Assembly (NCBI GenBank): GCA_947478465.1
Contig: CANJWH010000005.1
Coordinates: 1-64,000 of the forward strand
DNA: 64,000 bases
Direction: 5' to 3'
Source: Bacteroidota bacterium
GTDB taxonomy: Bacteria > Bacteroidota > Bacteroidia > SXHM01
Shown piece by piece: positions 51,456 to 59,509 of the stretch. How positions within the stretch are numbered: position 1 is the first letter of the stretch; every line of letters begins with the position of its first letter. The position numbers and the translations under genes were made by a program. The notes beneath the pieces were generated by a model, which saw only the letters and a program-made list of their open reading frames with translations, ran no database searches and was not told the DNA's origin.

Positions 51456-52772
51456 ATGACAGAATTAGCTGAAACGAAAAATACTTCGCACCCTCTTTCA
51501 TTTAATATTAATACAGGCAAGTTGCTGCTGTTTTTAATGATAGTATTTCCTGTAGTGATTGATTTGCTCAACGGGTTTATTACTTTCTTTATCGGTCTTG
51601 ATTTTTCAATTGGTGTGCTTTACAGAGGTTTAATATTTCTCTGCTCATTGCCGGTTTTTATTCTTCAAAAAGATAAGATCTGGAAACTGTATGTCCTTAT
51701 TATTACAGGCTTGTGGACACTGAGTTGCATTATTTGGGCAGGAAGCGGGATATTGCAAATATCAAAAGAGTTAATGCTTTTCATTAAAATGCTTTACCCG
51801 TTTATAATTTTGCCTTTGCTTTTTTACATCATCAAGAAATACGCGATTAATATTGAGTATGTAATAAGTTGCTCAGTAACCTATTGTGCTATTGCAGGAG
51901 CCAGCATCATTTTTTCATTGGTAACAGGTTTGGGTATTGAGTTTTCGGCAAGCAAATATAGTTTTGGCGCCAAGTCATTTTTTGTAGCACAAAATGATAT
52001 CGGACTTTCTATGCTTATTGGTTATACGCTTAGCCTTTACCTGTTTTTCGGAAAATTCAGTTTCAGATATTTCGTCTCCACAATTTTGATTATGGCAGGG
52101 TTAATTGGCCTCAGTACCAGAACAGGAATAATGGGAGCATTAGGCGTGTTTATCTTTTTGATGTTTGCCATTATGTTTTACGGTAAAAAATCAATTAATA
52201 TCGGATACTTTACCAAGGTAATTATCTTTTCATTTTTTGCTGTAGCGGTTGCAATTGGAACTGTAAAAGTTACTCAACTGGTTTCGGAATATGAATATAT
52301 GCTTACAAAATTTCAGGCATTAACGTATGAACATCCGAGACAAAATCTTACACAGGCAGCTCACAACAGAATAGAAGGAAGACACTGGATTTATAATCTT
52401 TTTGGTGAAGGAATGACTCATTTTAAACATGAAGTCGGGAACCGACTTATTGGTGCTTTTGATGTATCGGAAGAAGGGCAGCCTGTTGAAGTTGATTATC
52501 TTGATCTGATGGGAAATTACGGACTGATTATGACCCTTATAATTCTGATGTTCCCTCTTTACCTATTTTTTAAAATACTTTTCGACTTTATTCTCAACCG
52601 CAATTTCCGCGACCTTATTTTCCTGATATGTATTTCACTTTTTTTAGTTCATTCAACGCTTGCAGGGCATGCGATTATTAGTCCGCTGGTTGCTACAAAT
52701 ATGGTTGTCGTTTATCTGTATATTCTTTACAGAAAACAATTTTCAGCAGAACAAAAACCACTTCTGGTATGA
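51456..52772 (+). CDS. O-antigen ligase/polymerase-like membrane protein
   Basis: The 438-residue protein has about ten to twelve transmembrane helices. A long loop near residues 280-350 carries HNRIEGRHWIYNLFGEGMTHF, which fits the external loop of Wzy/WaaL-type proteins. Family features also include GLSTRTGIMGALGVFIFLM. It would join or polymerise repeat units on the outer face of the inner membrane. The stop overlaps the next start by four bases, so the following glycosyltransferase is in the same operon. Which of ligase or polymerase it is cannot be decided. Confidence 0.75.
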   Translation: MTELAETKNTSHPLSFNINTGKLLLFLMIVFPVVIDLLNGFITFFIGLDFSIGVLYRGLIFLCSLPVFILQKDKIWKLYVLIITGLWTLSCIIWAGSGILQISKELMLFIKMLYPFIILPLLFYIIKKYAINIEYVISCSVTYCAIAGASIIFSLVTGLGIEFSASKYSFGAKSFFVAQNDIGLSMLIGYTLSLYLFFGKFSFRYFVSTILIMAGLIGLSTRTGIMGALGVFIFLMFAIMFYGKKSINIGYFTKVIIFSFFAVAVAIGTVKVTQLVSEYEYMLTKFQALTYEHPRQNLTQAAHNRIEGRHWIYNLFGEGMTHFKHEVGNRLIGAFDVSEEGQPVEVDYLDLMGNYGLIMTLIILMFPLYLFFKILFDFILNRNFRDLIFLICISLFLVHSTLAGHAIISPLVATNMVVVYLYILYRKQFSAEQKPLLV

Positions 52773-53827
52773 ATATACTACTGATTAATAATCTTTACCC
52801 GACAGATCAAAATCCTCAACCCGCAGCTTATATTAAATCCCAGAAAGATTGCCTTGAAGCAACAGGTGCTGAGGTTGATTTACTGGTTCTGAAAGCAGAT
52901 TTCTCCGGATTTGTTTCCAAATATTTCAATTACCTGAAATTTTTTGCTCAGCTTTTATTCAATTTTTCATACAGCAAATACAATCTGATTTATCTTAATC
53001 ATCTGCCTAACTATTTTTTTGTTTTGTTTATTCATTTCCCGTTTATGAAAAATGTGTTTATTCATTGGCACGGGAGTGAGATATATGCACCCAATAGCCA
53101 CAATCACTGGTTGAACAGAATATCTTATCTCTTTACACCAAGACGTTTTTATCACATTGCACCTTCTGAATATTTTGCAAAGGAAGTTGCGCGGGTTATG
53201 AAAATTAAATCGGAGCAAGTTTTTATTTCTCCAAGCGGTGGTGTTGATATAGATAAGTTCAAACCTTCTGAAAATAAAAGAGAAACAGATGAAGTTGTTA
53301 TTGGCTTTGCTTCTGAGTTGTCATTTATGAAAGGTGCTGATACACTACTAAGGCTTGTTGAAAGAAAAGATGATTTAGAAAAATCCTGCGGAAAGAAAAT
53401 CAGATTTAAAGCAATTGCTTACGGAAGAGACAAGAATTATTTTCTTGAACAATTCAGAGCAGAAAGAGACAAGATTGAAGTGTTGAAGCCAATACCCAAT
53501 GATCACATGGTAAATTTTTTCAACTCGCTGGATATTTTATTTTTCCCTACTCGCAGAAAAGCGGAAAGCCTTGGTTTGGTTGCATTAGAGGCAATGGCTT
53601 GTGGTAAACCGGTATTAGGTCCAAGAGCTTTTGCATTGCCTGAATATATTATGCCGGGTATTAACGGTGAGTTTTATGAAAGTGACAACATAGAAGAAAT
53701 TGAACGTATTCTCATAAAAATGATTCGGAATATTAATAGTTATAAAACAAGAGAGTTTGTAGCTGAAAAATATTCCAGCAGATCAGTAGTCGAGGGCTAT
53801 AAAGTGTTTCTGAAACAATTTGAGTAA
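52769..53827 (+). CDS. Glycosyltransferase family 4 protein
   Basis: The 352-residue protein has the GT-B fold: ILLINNLYPTDQNPQPAAYIKSQ at the N-terminus, FIHWHGSEIYAP, VFISPSGGVDIDKFKP, and the donor site ILFFPTRRKAESLGLVALEAMACG (E-x7-E) with GKPVLG and GINGEFYESDNIEE. It transfers a sugar from a nucleotide donor in the cytoplasm. It overlaps the ligase-like gene by four bases and ends directly before the next glycosyltransferase ATG. Confidence 0.88.
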   Translation: MNILLINNLYPTDQNPQPAAYIKSQKDCLEATGAEVDLLVLKADFSGFVSKYFNYLKFFAQLLFNFSYSKYNLIYLNHLPNYFFVLFIHFPFMKNVFIHWHGSEIYAPNSHNHWLNRISYLFTPRRFYHIAPSEYFAKEVARVMKIKSEQVFISPSGGVDIDKFKPSENKRETDEVVIGFASELSFMKGADTLLRLVERKDDLEKSCGKKIRFKAIAYGRDKNYFLEQFRAERDKIEVLKPIPNDHMVNFFNSLDILFFPTRRKAESLGLVALEAMACGKPVLGPRAFALPEYIMPGINGEFYESDNIEEIERILIKMIRNINSYKTREFVAEKYSSRSVVEGYKVFLKQFE

Positions 53828-55018
53828 ATGAATTTAACGGGTAAACACATATTAATCATTGTAGAAAATCTTCCAGTGCCTTTAGACCGAAGAGTGTGGC
53901 AGGAAGCCCGCCATTTAAAATCATTGGGTGCTGATGTTTCCATTATTTGTCCGAAAATGAAAGGCTACATCAAATCACGGGAAACACTCGAAGGAATTGA
54001 TATTTACAGACACCCGCTTCCGGTTGAAGCATCGGGGCCAATTGGTTATCTTATTGAGTATTCAACAGCTTTGTTCTTCGAATTTTTCTTTGCTCTTCAA
54101 ATTTATTTCGGAAAAAAATTTCATGCCATTCATGGATGTAGCCCGCCCGATCTGATATTTTTAGTGGCTCTGCCTTTTAAATTATTTGGAGTTAAATATG
54201 TGTTTGACCATCATGATTTAAGTCCGGAATTGTTTCAGACAAAATTCATAGGAAAAAAATGGTTGCATAAAGCCTTGTTGTTTCTTGAGAAACTAACATT
54301 CAAAACAGCGAACTTCTCGATTGCAACAAATCATTCATTTAAAGAAATTGCAATGCGAAGAGGAAAAATGCTTTCTGAAAATGTTGAAATTGTAAGAAGC
54401 GGTCCTGATCTGAGAAGGTTTAAAATTATACCTGTTGATGAGCAATACAAAAAGGGTAAGAGATTTTTAATCGGCTATCTTGGAGTTATAGCAGAACAGG
54501 ATGGATTGGATTTACTGATGAAAATTGCCGAGATATTATTACAGAAAAGAAATGATATTCGATTTGCAGTAATAGGTGATGGAACAGAACTTAAGAATAT
54601 TAAGAAAATTGCTGCTGATTTAGGGATTTCATCAAATATTGATTTTTACGGGATGGTAAGTGATGATGTACGACTTAATGCAATTCTAAATTCATGTGAT
54701 GTGTGTGTTAATCCGGATATTCCAAATGAGCTAAATAATCTTCTTACTACCAATAAAGTGATGGAATATATGGCAGTGAAGAAACCTGTTGTGCAGTTTG
54801 ATTTAAAAGAAGGAAGGTTTTCCGCACTTCAGGCATCTCTTTATGCCCAACCAAATGACTTGCATGATTTTGCTGAAAAGATTTCTTTTCTTTTGGACAA
54901 TCCTCAGAAGAGAAAGGAGATGGGTGAGTTTGGATATAACAGGATTATCAACCAACTTTCGTGGGAGCACGAAAAGAAAAATTTAGAAAATTTATACGCT
55001 AAAGTTTTCCGGAAATAA
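53828..55018 (+). CDS. Glycosyltransferase family 4 protein
   Basis: The 396-residue GT-B enzyme begins right after the stop of the preceding gene. Segments include ILIIVENLPVPLDRRVWQEARHL, YVFDHHDLSPELFQTKF, GYLGVIAEQDGLDLLM and the donor-binding end NDLLTTNKVMEYMAVKKPVV (NNLLTTNKVMEYMA). The LSPELF loop and DHHDL pattern are shared with the family of glycosyltransferases that act on lipid-linked acceptors. It closes the polysaccharide operon and overlaps purN by 20 bases at its 3' end. Sugar specificity unknown. Confidence 0.88.
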   Translation: MNLTGKHILIIVENLPVPLDRRVWQEARHLKSLGADVSIICPKMKGYIKSRETLEGIDIYRHPLPVEASGPIGYLIEYSTALFFEFFFALQIYFGKKFHAIHGCSPPDLIFLVALPFKLFGVKYVFDHHDLSPELFQTKFIGKKWLHKALLFLEKLTFKTANFSIATNHSFKEIAMRRGKMLSENVEIVRSGPDLRRFKIIPVDEQYKKGKRFLIGYLGVIAEQDGLDLLMKIAEILLQKRNDIRFAVIGDGTELKNIKKIAADLGISSNIDFYGMVSDDVRLNAILNSCDVCVNPDIPNELNNLLTTNKVMEYMAVKKPVVQFDLKEGRFSALQASLYAQPNDLHDFAEKISFLLDNPQKRKEMGEFGYNRIINQLSWEHEKKNLENLYAKVFRK

Positions 55019-55571
55019 AATGCTCAACCACTTCCGGAAAATACCTGTGCTCTAACTCCTGTACCCGTGTAGCAAGTATCTCAGCCGTATCATTTTCTAA
55101 AACAGGACACTTGGCCTGATACAAGATCCTTCCTTCATCATAATGTTCATTCACAAGATGAATAGTAATTCCGCTTTCTTTTTTACCACTCTCAATCACG
55201 GCTTTATGAACATTTAAACCATACATCCCTTTACCACCAAAGTCAGGGAGCAGGGCAGGGTGTATGTTGATGATCTTATTCTCGTATGCCTTTAAAATGT
55301 TGTCTGGTATTTTTATAAGGAAACCGGCAAGCACAATGAAATCAATTTTTTCGGAAACTAATTTCTCAATGACTGTTGAAGAATTATAGAATTCCTCTTT
55401 CGTGAAATTAACAGCAGGGACATTTGAGTTTCGGGCAATCTCTAAAGCTCTGGCTTCTTTTCGGTTGCTTACTAAAAGTGCAACTGAAATGTCTTTGTTT
55501 CCTGAAAAATAGTCAATCAGTTGCTTTGCATTGCTCCCTGTTCCGGAAGCAAAAATAGCCAGTCGTTTCAT
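54999..55571 (-). CDS. purN: Phosphoribosylglycinamide formyltransferase
   Basis: PurN transfers a formyl group from 10-formyltetrahydrofolate to GAR in purine synthesis. The 190-residue protein begins MKRLAIFASGTGSNAKQLI, with the ATG at 55571 (a TTG two codons earlier is less likely). The catalytic residues are Asn and His in KIINIHPALLPDFGGKG and Asp in LVNEHYDEGRI. FIVLAGFLIKIP lies between them. It is probably cotranscribed with the upstream metal-binding protein gene, nine bases away. It overlaps the convergent glycosyltransferase gene by 20 bases. Confidence 0.95.
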   Translation of the reverse strand: MKRLAIFASGTGSNAKQLIDYFSGNKDISVALLVSNRKEARALEIARNSNVPAVNFTKEEFYNSSTVIEKLVSEKIDFIVLAGFLIKIPDNILKAYENKIINIHPALLPDFGGKGMYGLNVHKAVIESGKKESGITIHLVNEHYDEGRILYQAKCPVLENDTAEILATRVQELEHRYFPEVVEHFISGKL

Positions 55572-55580
55572 CAGCAAAAA

Positions 55581-55922
55581 TCAGTGTCCGCCTTTTTTAC
55601 AGCAATTAGGAAGTTTGTCGTATGTTTCTTTTTTTGCAGGAACTTCATCCGCATCATAGCCAATATTGGCAATAGCTTCACGAATTTTTTCAGGTGTAGT
55701 TCTTTTGTCGTAATAAACAACTGTAACCATTTTATCTTCCACATTAACGGTTGCGTTTTTTATTCCTTTTTCAAAGGCAAGAGCTTTTTCGATACGCTCT
55801 TTGCATTCATCACATTGAGCTGAAGTTTTAATTTTAACTTCTGCTGTTTGCGCTCTAACAGAGAAAGAAAAAACTGAAATAAAAAGAATTAGAGCACCTG
55901 TGATTTTTTTTATGATTTTCAT
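55581..55922 (-). CDS. Secreted heavy-metal-associated (HMA) domain protein
   Basis: I start at the ATG at 55922 (113 residues), which gives the signal peptide MKIIKKITGALILFISVF, then SFSVRAQ. A reading 120 bases longer would begin upstream of the -7 motif at 55959-55966. The HMA domain runs over the rest of the protein: AEVKIKTSAQCDECKERIEKAL has the CxxC metal site, and VTVVYYDKRTTPEKIREAIANIGY follows. The C-terminal NCCKKGGH adds Cys and His. It probably binds a soft metal such as copper in the periplasm, as a carrier or sensor. It precedes purN. Confidence 0.85.
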   Translation of the reverse strand: MKIIKKITGALILFISVFSFSVRAQTAEVKIKTSAQCDECKERIEKALAFEKGIKNATVNVEDKMVTVVYYDKRTTPEKIREAIANIGYDADEVPAKKETYDKLPNCCKKGGH

Positions 55923-55958
55923 TTTTAATATTATGTTGATTTTGTGTTTTAACAGCAA

Positions 55959-55966
55959 CAAAGATA
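55959..55966 (-). promoter_or_regulatory. -7 promoter element TATCTTTG for the HMA-purN pair
   Basis: The plus strand reads CAAAGATA, 36 bases upstream of the ATG at 55922. Confidence 0.55.
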
Positions 55967-55976
55967 CCACTATTCC

Positions 55977-55984
55977 TATCTTTG
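55977..55984 (+). promoter_or_regulatory. -7 promoter element TATCTTTG for the radical SAM gene
   Basis: An exact consensus match ending six bases before the ATG at 55991. It is back to back with the minus-strand element only ten bases away. Confidence 0.55.
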
Positions 55985-55990
55985 CCCACC

Positions 55991-57019
55991 ATGTTTGCTG
56001 CAAGAGCCAAAGACGGACTAAATTTTTTATCAAAAACCACACCGCGCAGGGCTTTAAACGCCTTAAAAGTGCTGGGCAGTTACTATTATTCCAAGTACTC
56101 GAAAAAGCCGGTGCAGTTGGGTTTGCCTATCAGTATTTCTATTGAACCTACTACTTCTTGTAACTTACGTTGTCCTGAATGTCCAAGCGGGTTGCGTTTT
56201 TTTACTCGTCCAACCGGAATGCTAAGGCAGGAATTTTATAAAGATACTATTGACCAGTTGCATAAAGATTTGCTGTATCTGATTTTTTATTTTCAGGGTG
56301 AACCATACCTCAATCCTGCTTTTCTTGATATGGTAAAATATGCCTCTGAAAAAGGAATTTATACTGCTACTTCTACAAATGCACATTATTTAAATGATGC
56401 TAATTCAAAGAAAACGATTGAAAGTGGATTAGATCGTTTAATTATTTCGATAGATGGAACTACGCAGGAGGTATATGAGCAATATAGAATAGGAGGAAAC
56501 CTTGAAAAAGTTCTGGATGGCACTAAAAATATAGTGAAATGGAAGAAAGAATTGAATTCAAAAACACCTCACATTATTTTTCAGTTTCTTGTTGTAAAAC
56601 CTAATGAGCATCAGGTGGAGGATGTGAAAAAACTGGCCTTAGAATATGGTGTGGATGAAGTTAAATTTAAAACAGCTCAGGTATATGATTATGAAAACGA
56701 CCCTAATCAGTTAATTCCCGATAACGATAAATATTCGCGTTATAAAAAGAACAAGAGCGGCTCGTTTGATATTAAAAACCCTTTGCTGAACCATTGCTGG
56801 AAACTCTGGCATTCGTGTGTTATTACCTGGGACGGTTTAGTAGTTCCCTGCTGCTTTGATAAAGATGCCACTCACCAGTTTGGTGATTTAAAAGAAACAA
56901 CGTTTGCGCAACTCTGGCAAAACGAGAAATACCAGAATTTCCGTTCAGCCATTTTAAAGTCACGTTCAGAGATTGATATTTGCACCAACTGCACAGAAGG
57001 TGCAAAAGTTTGGGGATAA
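55991..57019 (+). CDS. Radical SAM/SPASM domain protein
   Basis: The 342-residue protein (ATG at 55991; a TTG nine bases earlier is within the promoter) has a radical SAM core with CNLRCPEC after EPTTS, the iron-sulfur CxxxCxxC site. A SPASM region with VPCCFDKDATHQFGDL and CTNC follows, giving one or more extra iron-sulfur clusters. Family members modify peptides, sugars or nucleosides. Here no small peptide precursor gene is adjacent, and the neighbours are a TPR-like protein, FkbM methyltransferase and a sterol-desaturase-type hydroxylase, so a surface-lipid or polysaccharide modification is possible. Confidence 0.88.
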   Translation: MFAARAKDGLNFLSKTTPRRALNALKVLGSYYYSKYSKKPVQLGLPISISIEPTTSCNLRCPECPSGLRFFTRPTGMLRQEFYKDTIDQLHKDLLYLIFYFQGEPYLNPAFLDMVKYASEKGIYTATSTNAHYLNDANSKKTIESGLDRLIISIDGTTQEVYEQYRIGGNLEKVLDGTKNIVKWKKELNSKTPHIIFQFLVVKPNEHQVEDVKKLALEYGVDEVKFKTAQVYDYENDPNQLIPDNDKYSRYKKNKSGSFDIKNPLLNHCWKLWHSCVITWDGLVVPCCFDKDATHQFGDLKETTFAQLWQNEKYQNFRSAILKSRSEIDICTNCTEGAKVWG

Positions 57020-57043
57020 ACGTTTAATTATTTTCGTATCCTT

Positions 57044-57892
57044 GTGTTAACTAATTATAATTTTTGTTTTTTGAAACTGCTACGAACAAACAATAAATAT
57101 CTTTTTTCCTGGCTACTTTTAATTCTACTTAAAGGATTCGGATTTTGCTGTGTTGCATTTCCAGTTCCTGTTGTTGCACAAGATCTATTTGCGGAAGGCA
57201 AAAAGTCTTACGAAAAAAGAGCAGAGGGAGCAACAGGTTTAATAGCCAGACCCGAAAATATTAACATAGCTATTGCTGATCTTGAAAAGGCATACGCTTT
57301 GGGAACTAATCCTGAAGAGACAGGGGTTTATCTTATTAAATGCTACAACTACAAAGGTCGTTTTGTATGCACCAACAATGCAGATAAAAAAGCAGTGTTT
57401 GAGAAAGGAAAAAACTTGGGTGAAGCTTTATTGAAAAAATATCCTAATTCTGCACCTGTATTATATGAATATATATGTGTATTAGGTTTATGGGCAAATG
57501 AAATTGGTGCTTTAAAAGCAGGTTGGGATGGGGTTATAGGAAAAATGAAAAGCAATACAGAGAAACTAATTTCAGTTGAACGTACTTATTCGTTTTGCGC
57601 AGGCGAAAGAATCCTTGGGTTGTTGTATCTGAAAGCACCTTATATTCCTTTAGTGCTCACCTGGCCGGATAATGAAGATGCTCTTTTGTATCTTGAAAAA
57701 TCTGTGAAGTGCTCCCCTACTGACTTTGGAAATGTTTTTTATTATGCTGAAGGCTTGCACAAGAATAAACAAGAAGAAAAGGCTAAAGAGTATATGAAGA
57801 AGGTAATTGGAATGGCTCCCAGAGCAGAGTTATATCTTGAAGATCTGCAGTTTAAAAAAGATGCAGAGAAAATTCTGCTTGAGTGGAAATGA
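57044..57892 (+). CDS. Exported TPR-like protein (possible TRAP-T type)
   Basis: The 282-residue protein has a long hydrophobic N-terminus (about residues 15-45) ending VPVVAQ, so it is exported. The remainder is helical repeats with ENINIAIADLEKAYALGTNPEE and YLIKCYNYKGRF. It resembles the TatT-type TRAP-transporter accessory family, though I am not certain. The start drawn is a GTG; a TTG at 57071 is also possible because a near-consensus -7 element (TATCCTTG) overlaps the GTG. Confidence 0.7.
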   Translation: MLTNYNFCFLKLLRTNNKYLFSWLLLILLKGFGFCCVAFPVPVVAQDLFAEGKKSYEKRAEGATGLIARPENINIAIADLEKAYALGTNPEETGVYLIKCYNYKGRFVCTNNADKKAVFEKGKNLGEALLKKYPNSAPVLYEYICVLGLWANEIGALKAGWDGVIGKMKSNTEKLISVERTYSFCAGERILGLLYLKAPYIPLVLTWPDNEDALLYLEKSVKCSPTDFGNVFYYAEGLHKNKQEEKAKEYMKKVIGMAPRAELYLEDLQFKKDAEKILLEWK

Positions 57893-57955
57893 ACCACTAG
57901 TTTTCAGCCGCAATTTCCGCTGATTATCATCACGTTTTTTGTTAAACAATTTATC

Positions 57956-57963
57956 TATGTTTG
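57956..57963 (+). promoter_or_regulatory. -7 promoter element TATGTTTG for the FkbM gene
   Basis: An exact TAnnTTTG match 27 bases before the ATG at 57991. Confidence 0.45.
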
Positions 57964-57990
57964 CCGCAGCAAAAATACCTGACCAAATAA

Positions 57991-58788
57991 ATGATAACGA
58001 CCAAACTGATTGACGGAACTGAAATTTTCTGCCTTCGCAAACCCGAAGCCAAAATGCTTGACCACCACGTTGAAGGCTATATGCAACACGGCATCTCCAT
58101 TAATGATGGTGATGTGGTGTTTGATGTGGGTGCAAACATTGGGGTGTTTGGTGTACGAGCTGTTCAAAAATTCAGTAACGTAAAAGTATTTGCCTTTGAG
58201 CCTATTCCTGAAATTAATGAAGTGTTGAGAGCTAATGCAGAAAAATTTGGTAAAGGAAGATTCTTTGCGCTGAAATACGGAGCCTCGGATGCGAATGGTA
58301 CTACTTCGTTTTCTTATTTCCCGAATACGCCTGCACTTTCCACTTCGCATCCCGAAATGTGGGATGAAAATCCTGATGCATTTGAAAACGCAGTGAAAGG
58401 AAGTATGAAAAACGCACCTGCTGATATGCAATGGATGAAATGGTTACCAACTTCACTTGCAGGATTAGTAGCACGTTTTCTGCGCAGCGGAAAACAAATG
58501 ATTACCTGCGAGTTGCGAACCATTTCTTCAGTAATTGAAGAATATAAAATTGAGAAAATTGATTTGCTGAAAATTGATTGTGAAGGTGCTGAGCTTTCTG
58601 CAATAAAAGGAATTAAAGAAGAAGACTGGAAGAAAATTAACAAAGTAGTTGTTGAAGTTCATGATATGGAAAATCGGGTTGAGTTTATTTCTGATTTGCT
58701 GCGCAGGCACGGACTTACTAAAATTGTAAAAGAAAAAGAAAAGGCCCTTGAAGAAACTGCTCTTTATAATGTTTACGCTACACGCTAA
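57991..58788 (+). CDS. FkbM-family methyltransferase
   Basis: The 265-residue S-adenosylmethionine-dependent methyltransferase has the AdoMet motif VFDVGANIGVFGVRAV (about 47) and the FkbM marker LLKIDCEGAELSAI (about 190). Members methylate sugar or lipid hydroxyl groups. It is directly followed by the hydroxylase gene without a gap. The acceptor is unknown. The polysaccharide cluster upstream makes a glycan acceptor plausible. Confidence 0.88.
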   Translation: MITTKLIDGTEIFCLRKPEAKMLDHHVEGYMQHGISINDGDVVFDVGANIGVFGVRAVQKFSNVKVFAFEPIPEINEVLRANAEKFGKGRFFALKYGASDANGTTSFSYFPNTPALSTSHPEMWDENPDAFENAVKGSMKNAPADMQWMKWLPTSLAGLVARFLRSGKQMITCELRTISSVIEEYKIEKIDLLKIDCEGAELSAIKGIKEEDWKKINKVVVEVHDMENRVEFISDLLRRHGLTKIVKEKEKALEETALYNVYATR

Positions 58789-59490
58789 ATGACTAACACC
58801 ACCATTATATTAATTACACTGGGTATACTGCTTGCAGGAAATATTATTGCGCTGGTGTATTCATGGCTGGTGCTTTATACCGATGTATTTAAAAATTTAC
58901 GCCTTCAGGATAAAAAGTATAAACCAGGAATTTTCTTTCAGCGCCTGCCGCTGATTTTATTGAACCTTACTATTCTTGCCGGGCTTACTGCGGTTTCGCT
59001 GTATTTTTTTGCGGATAAGATTTTTGACACCTCGCTTCCGGTGTGGTGGTTAATTCCGGTGCAGGTGATTTTCATTTTTATTATTGATGATGCATGGTTT
59101 TATTTTGCCCACCGCCTGATGCACGAAAATAAATTTCTGTTACGCAAAATCCACAGCATCCATCATCAGGCAATAACACCGTTTCCACTGGAATACATTT
59201 ATGTGCACCCGCTTGAGTGGATGATTGGCAGTGTTGGTTCATTCCTTGGATTGATTGCGCTGCTTATGATTATGCCTGTTAATATTTATGCTTTTTGGGT
59301 GTATGGTCTTATCCGCAATTTGCATGAGGTGGAAATACATTCTGACCTTCGTTCGCCCATCAGCAAATATATTCCTTTGTTGAATCCAACTGAAAATCAC
59401 GATTTGCATCACTCAAAAGTTAAAGGCAATTATGCCTCTATGTTCACAATCTGGGACAGGGTTTTTGGAACGGAGCTAAAGAAGGATTAA
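58789..59490 (+). CDS. Sterol desaturase / fatty acid hydroxylase family membrane protein
   Basis: The 233-residue protein has four transmembrane helices and the three His clusters of the diiron hydroxylase family: HRLMHE, HSIHHQ and DLHHSK near the C-terminus. A further His (HPLEW) lies between them. It uses oxygen to hydroxylate or desaturate a lipid, such as a fatty acid, carotenoid or sterol. It starts at the base after the FkbM stop, so the two are translationally coupled. Confidence 0.9.
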   Translation: MTNTTIILITLGILLAGNIIALVYSWLVLYTDVFKNLRLQDKKYKPGIFFQRLPLILLNLTILAGLTAVSLYFFADKIFDTSLPVWWLIPVQVIFIFIIDDAWFYFAHRLMHENKFLLRKIHSIHHQAITPFPLEYIYVHPLEWMIGSVGSFLGLIALLMIMPVNIYAFWVYGLIRNLHEVEIHSDLRSPISKYIPLLNPTENHDLHHSKVKGNYASMFTIWDRVFGTELKKD

Positions 59491-59509
59491 TTTTCTTTCA
59501 GGGCATTCT

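Noticed and set aside
55923-56042. The 40-codon N-terminal extension of the HMA protein
   Set aside because: It would begin upstream of an exact -7 promoter motif and would bury the signal peptide inside the protein.
57955-58431. A 158-codon minus-strand ORF opposite the FkbM gene
   Set aside because: The plus strand has an unmistakable AdoMet motif and FkbM end, whereas the minus reading shows no domain or start signal.
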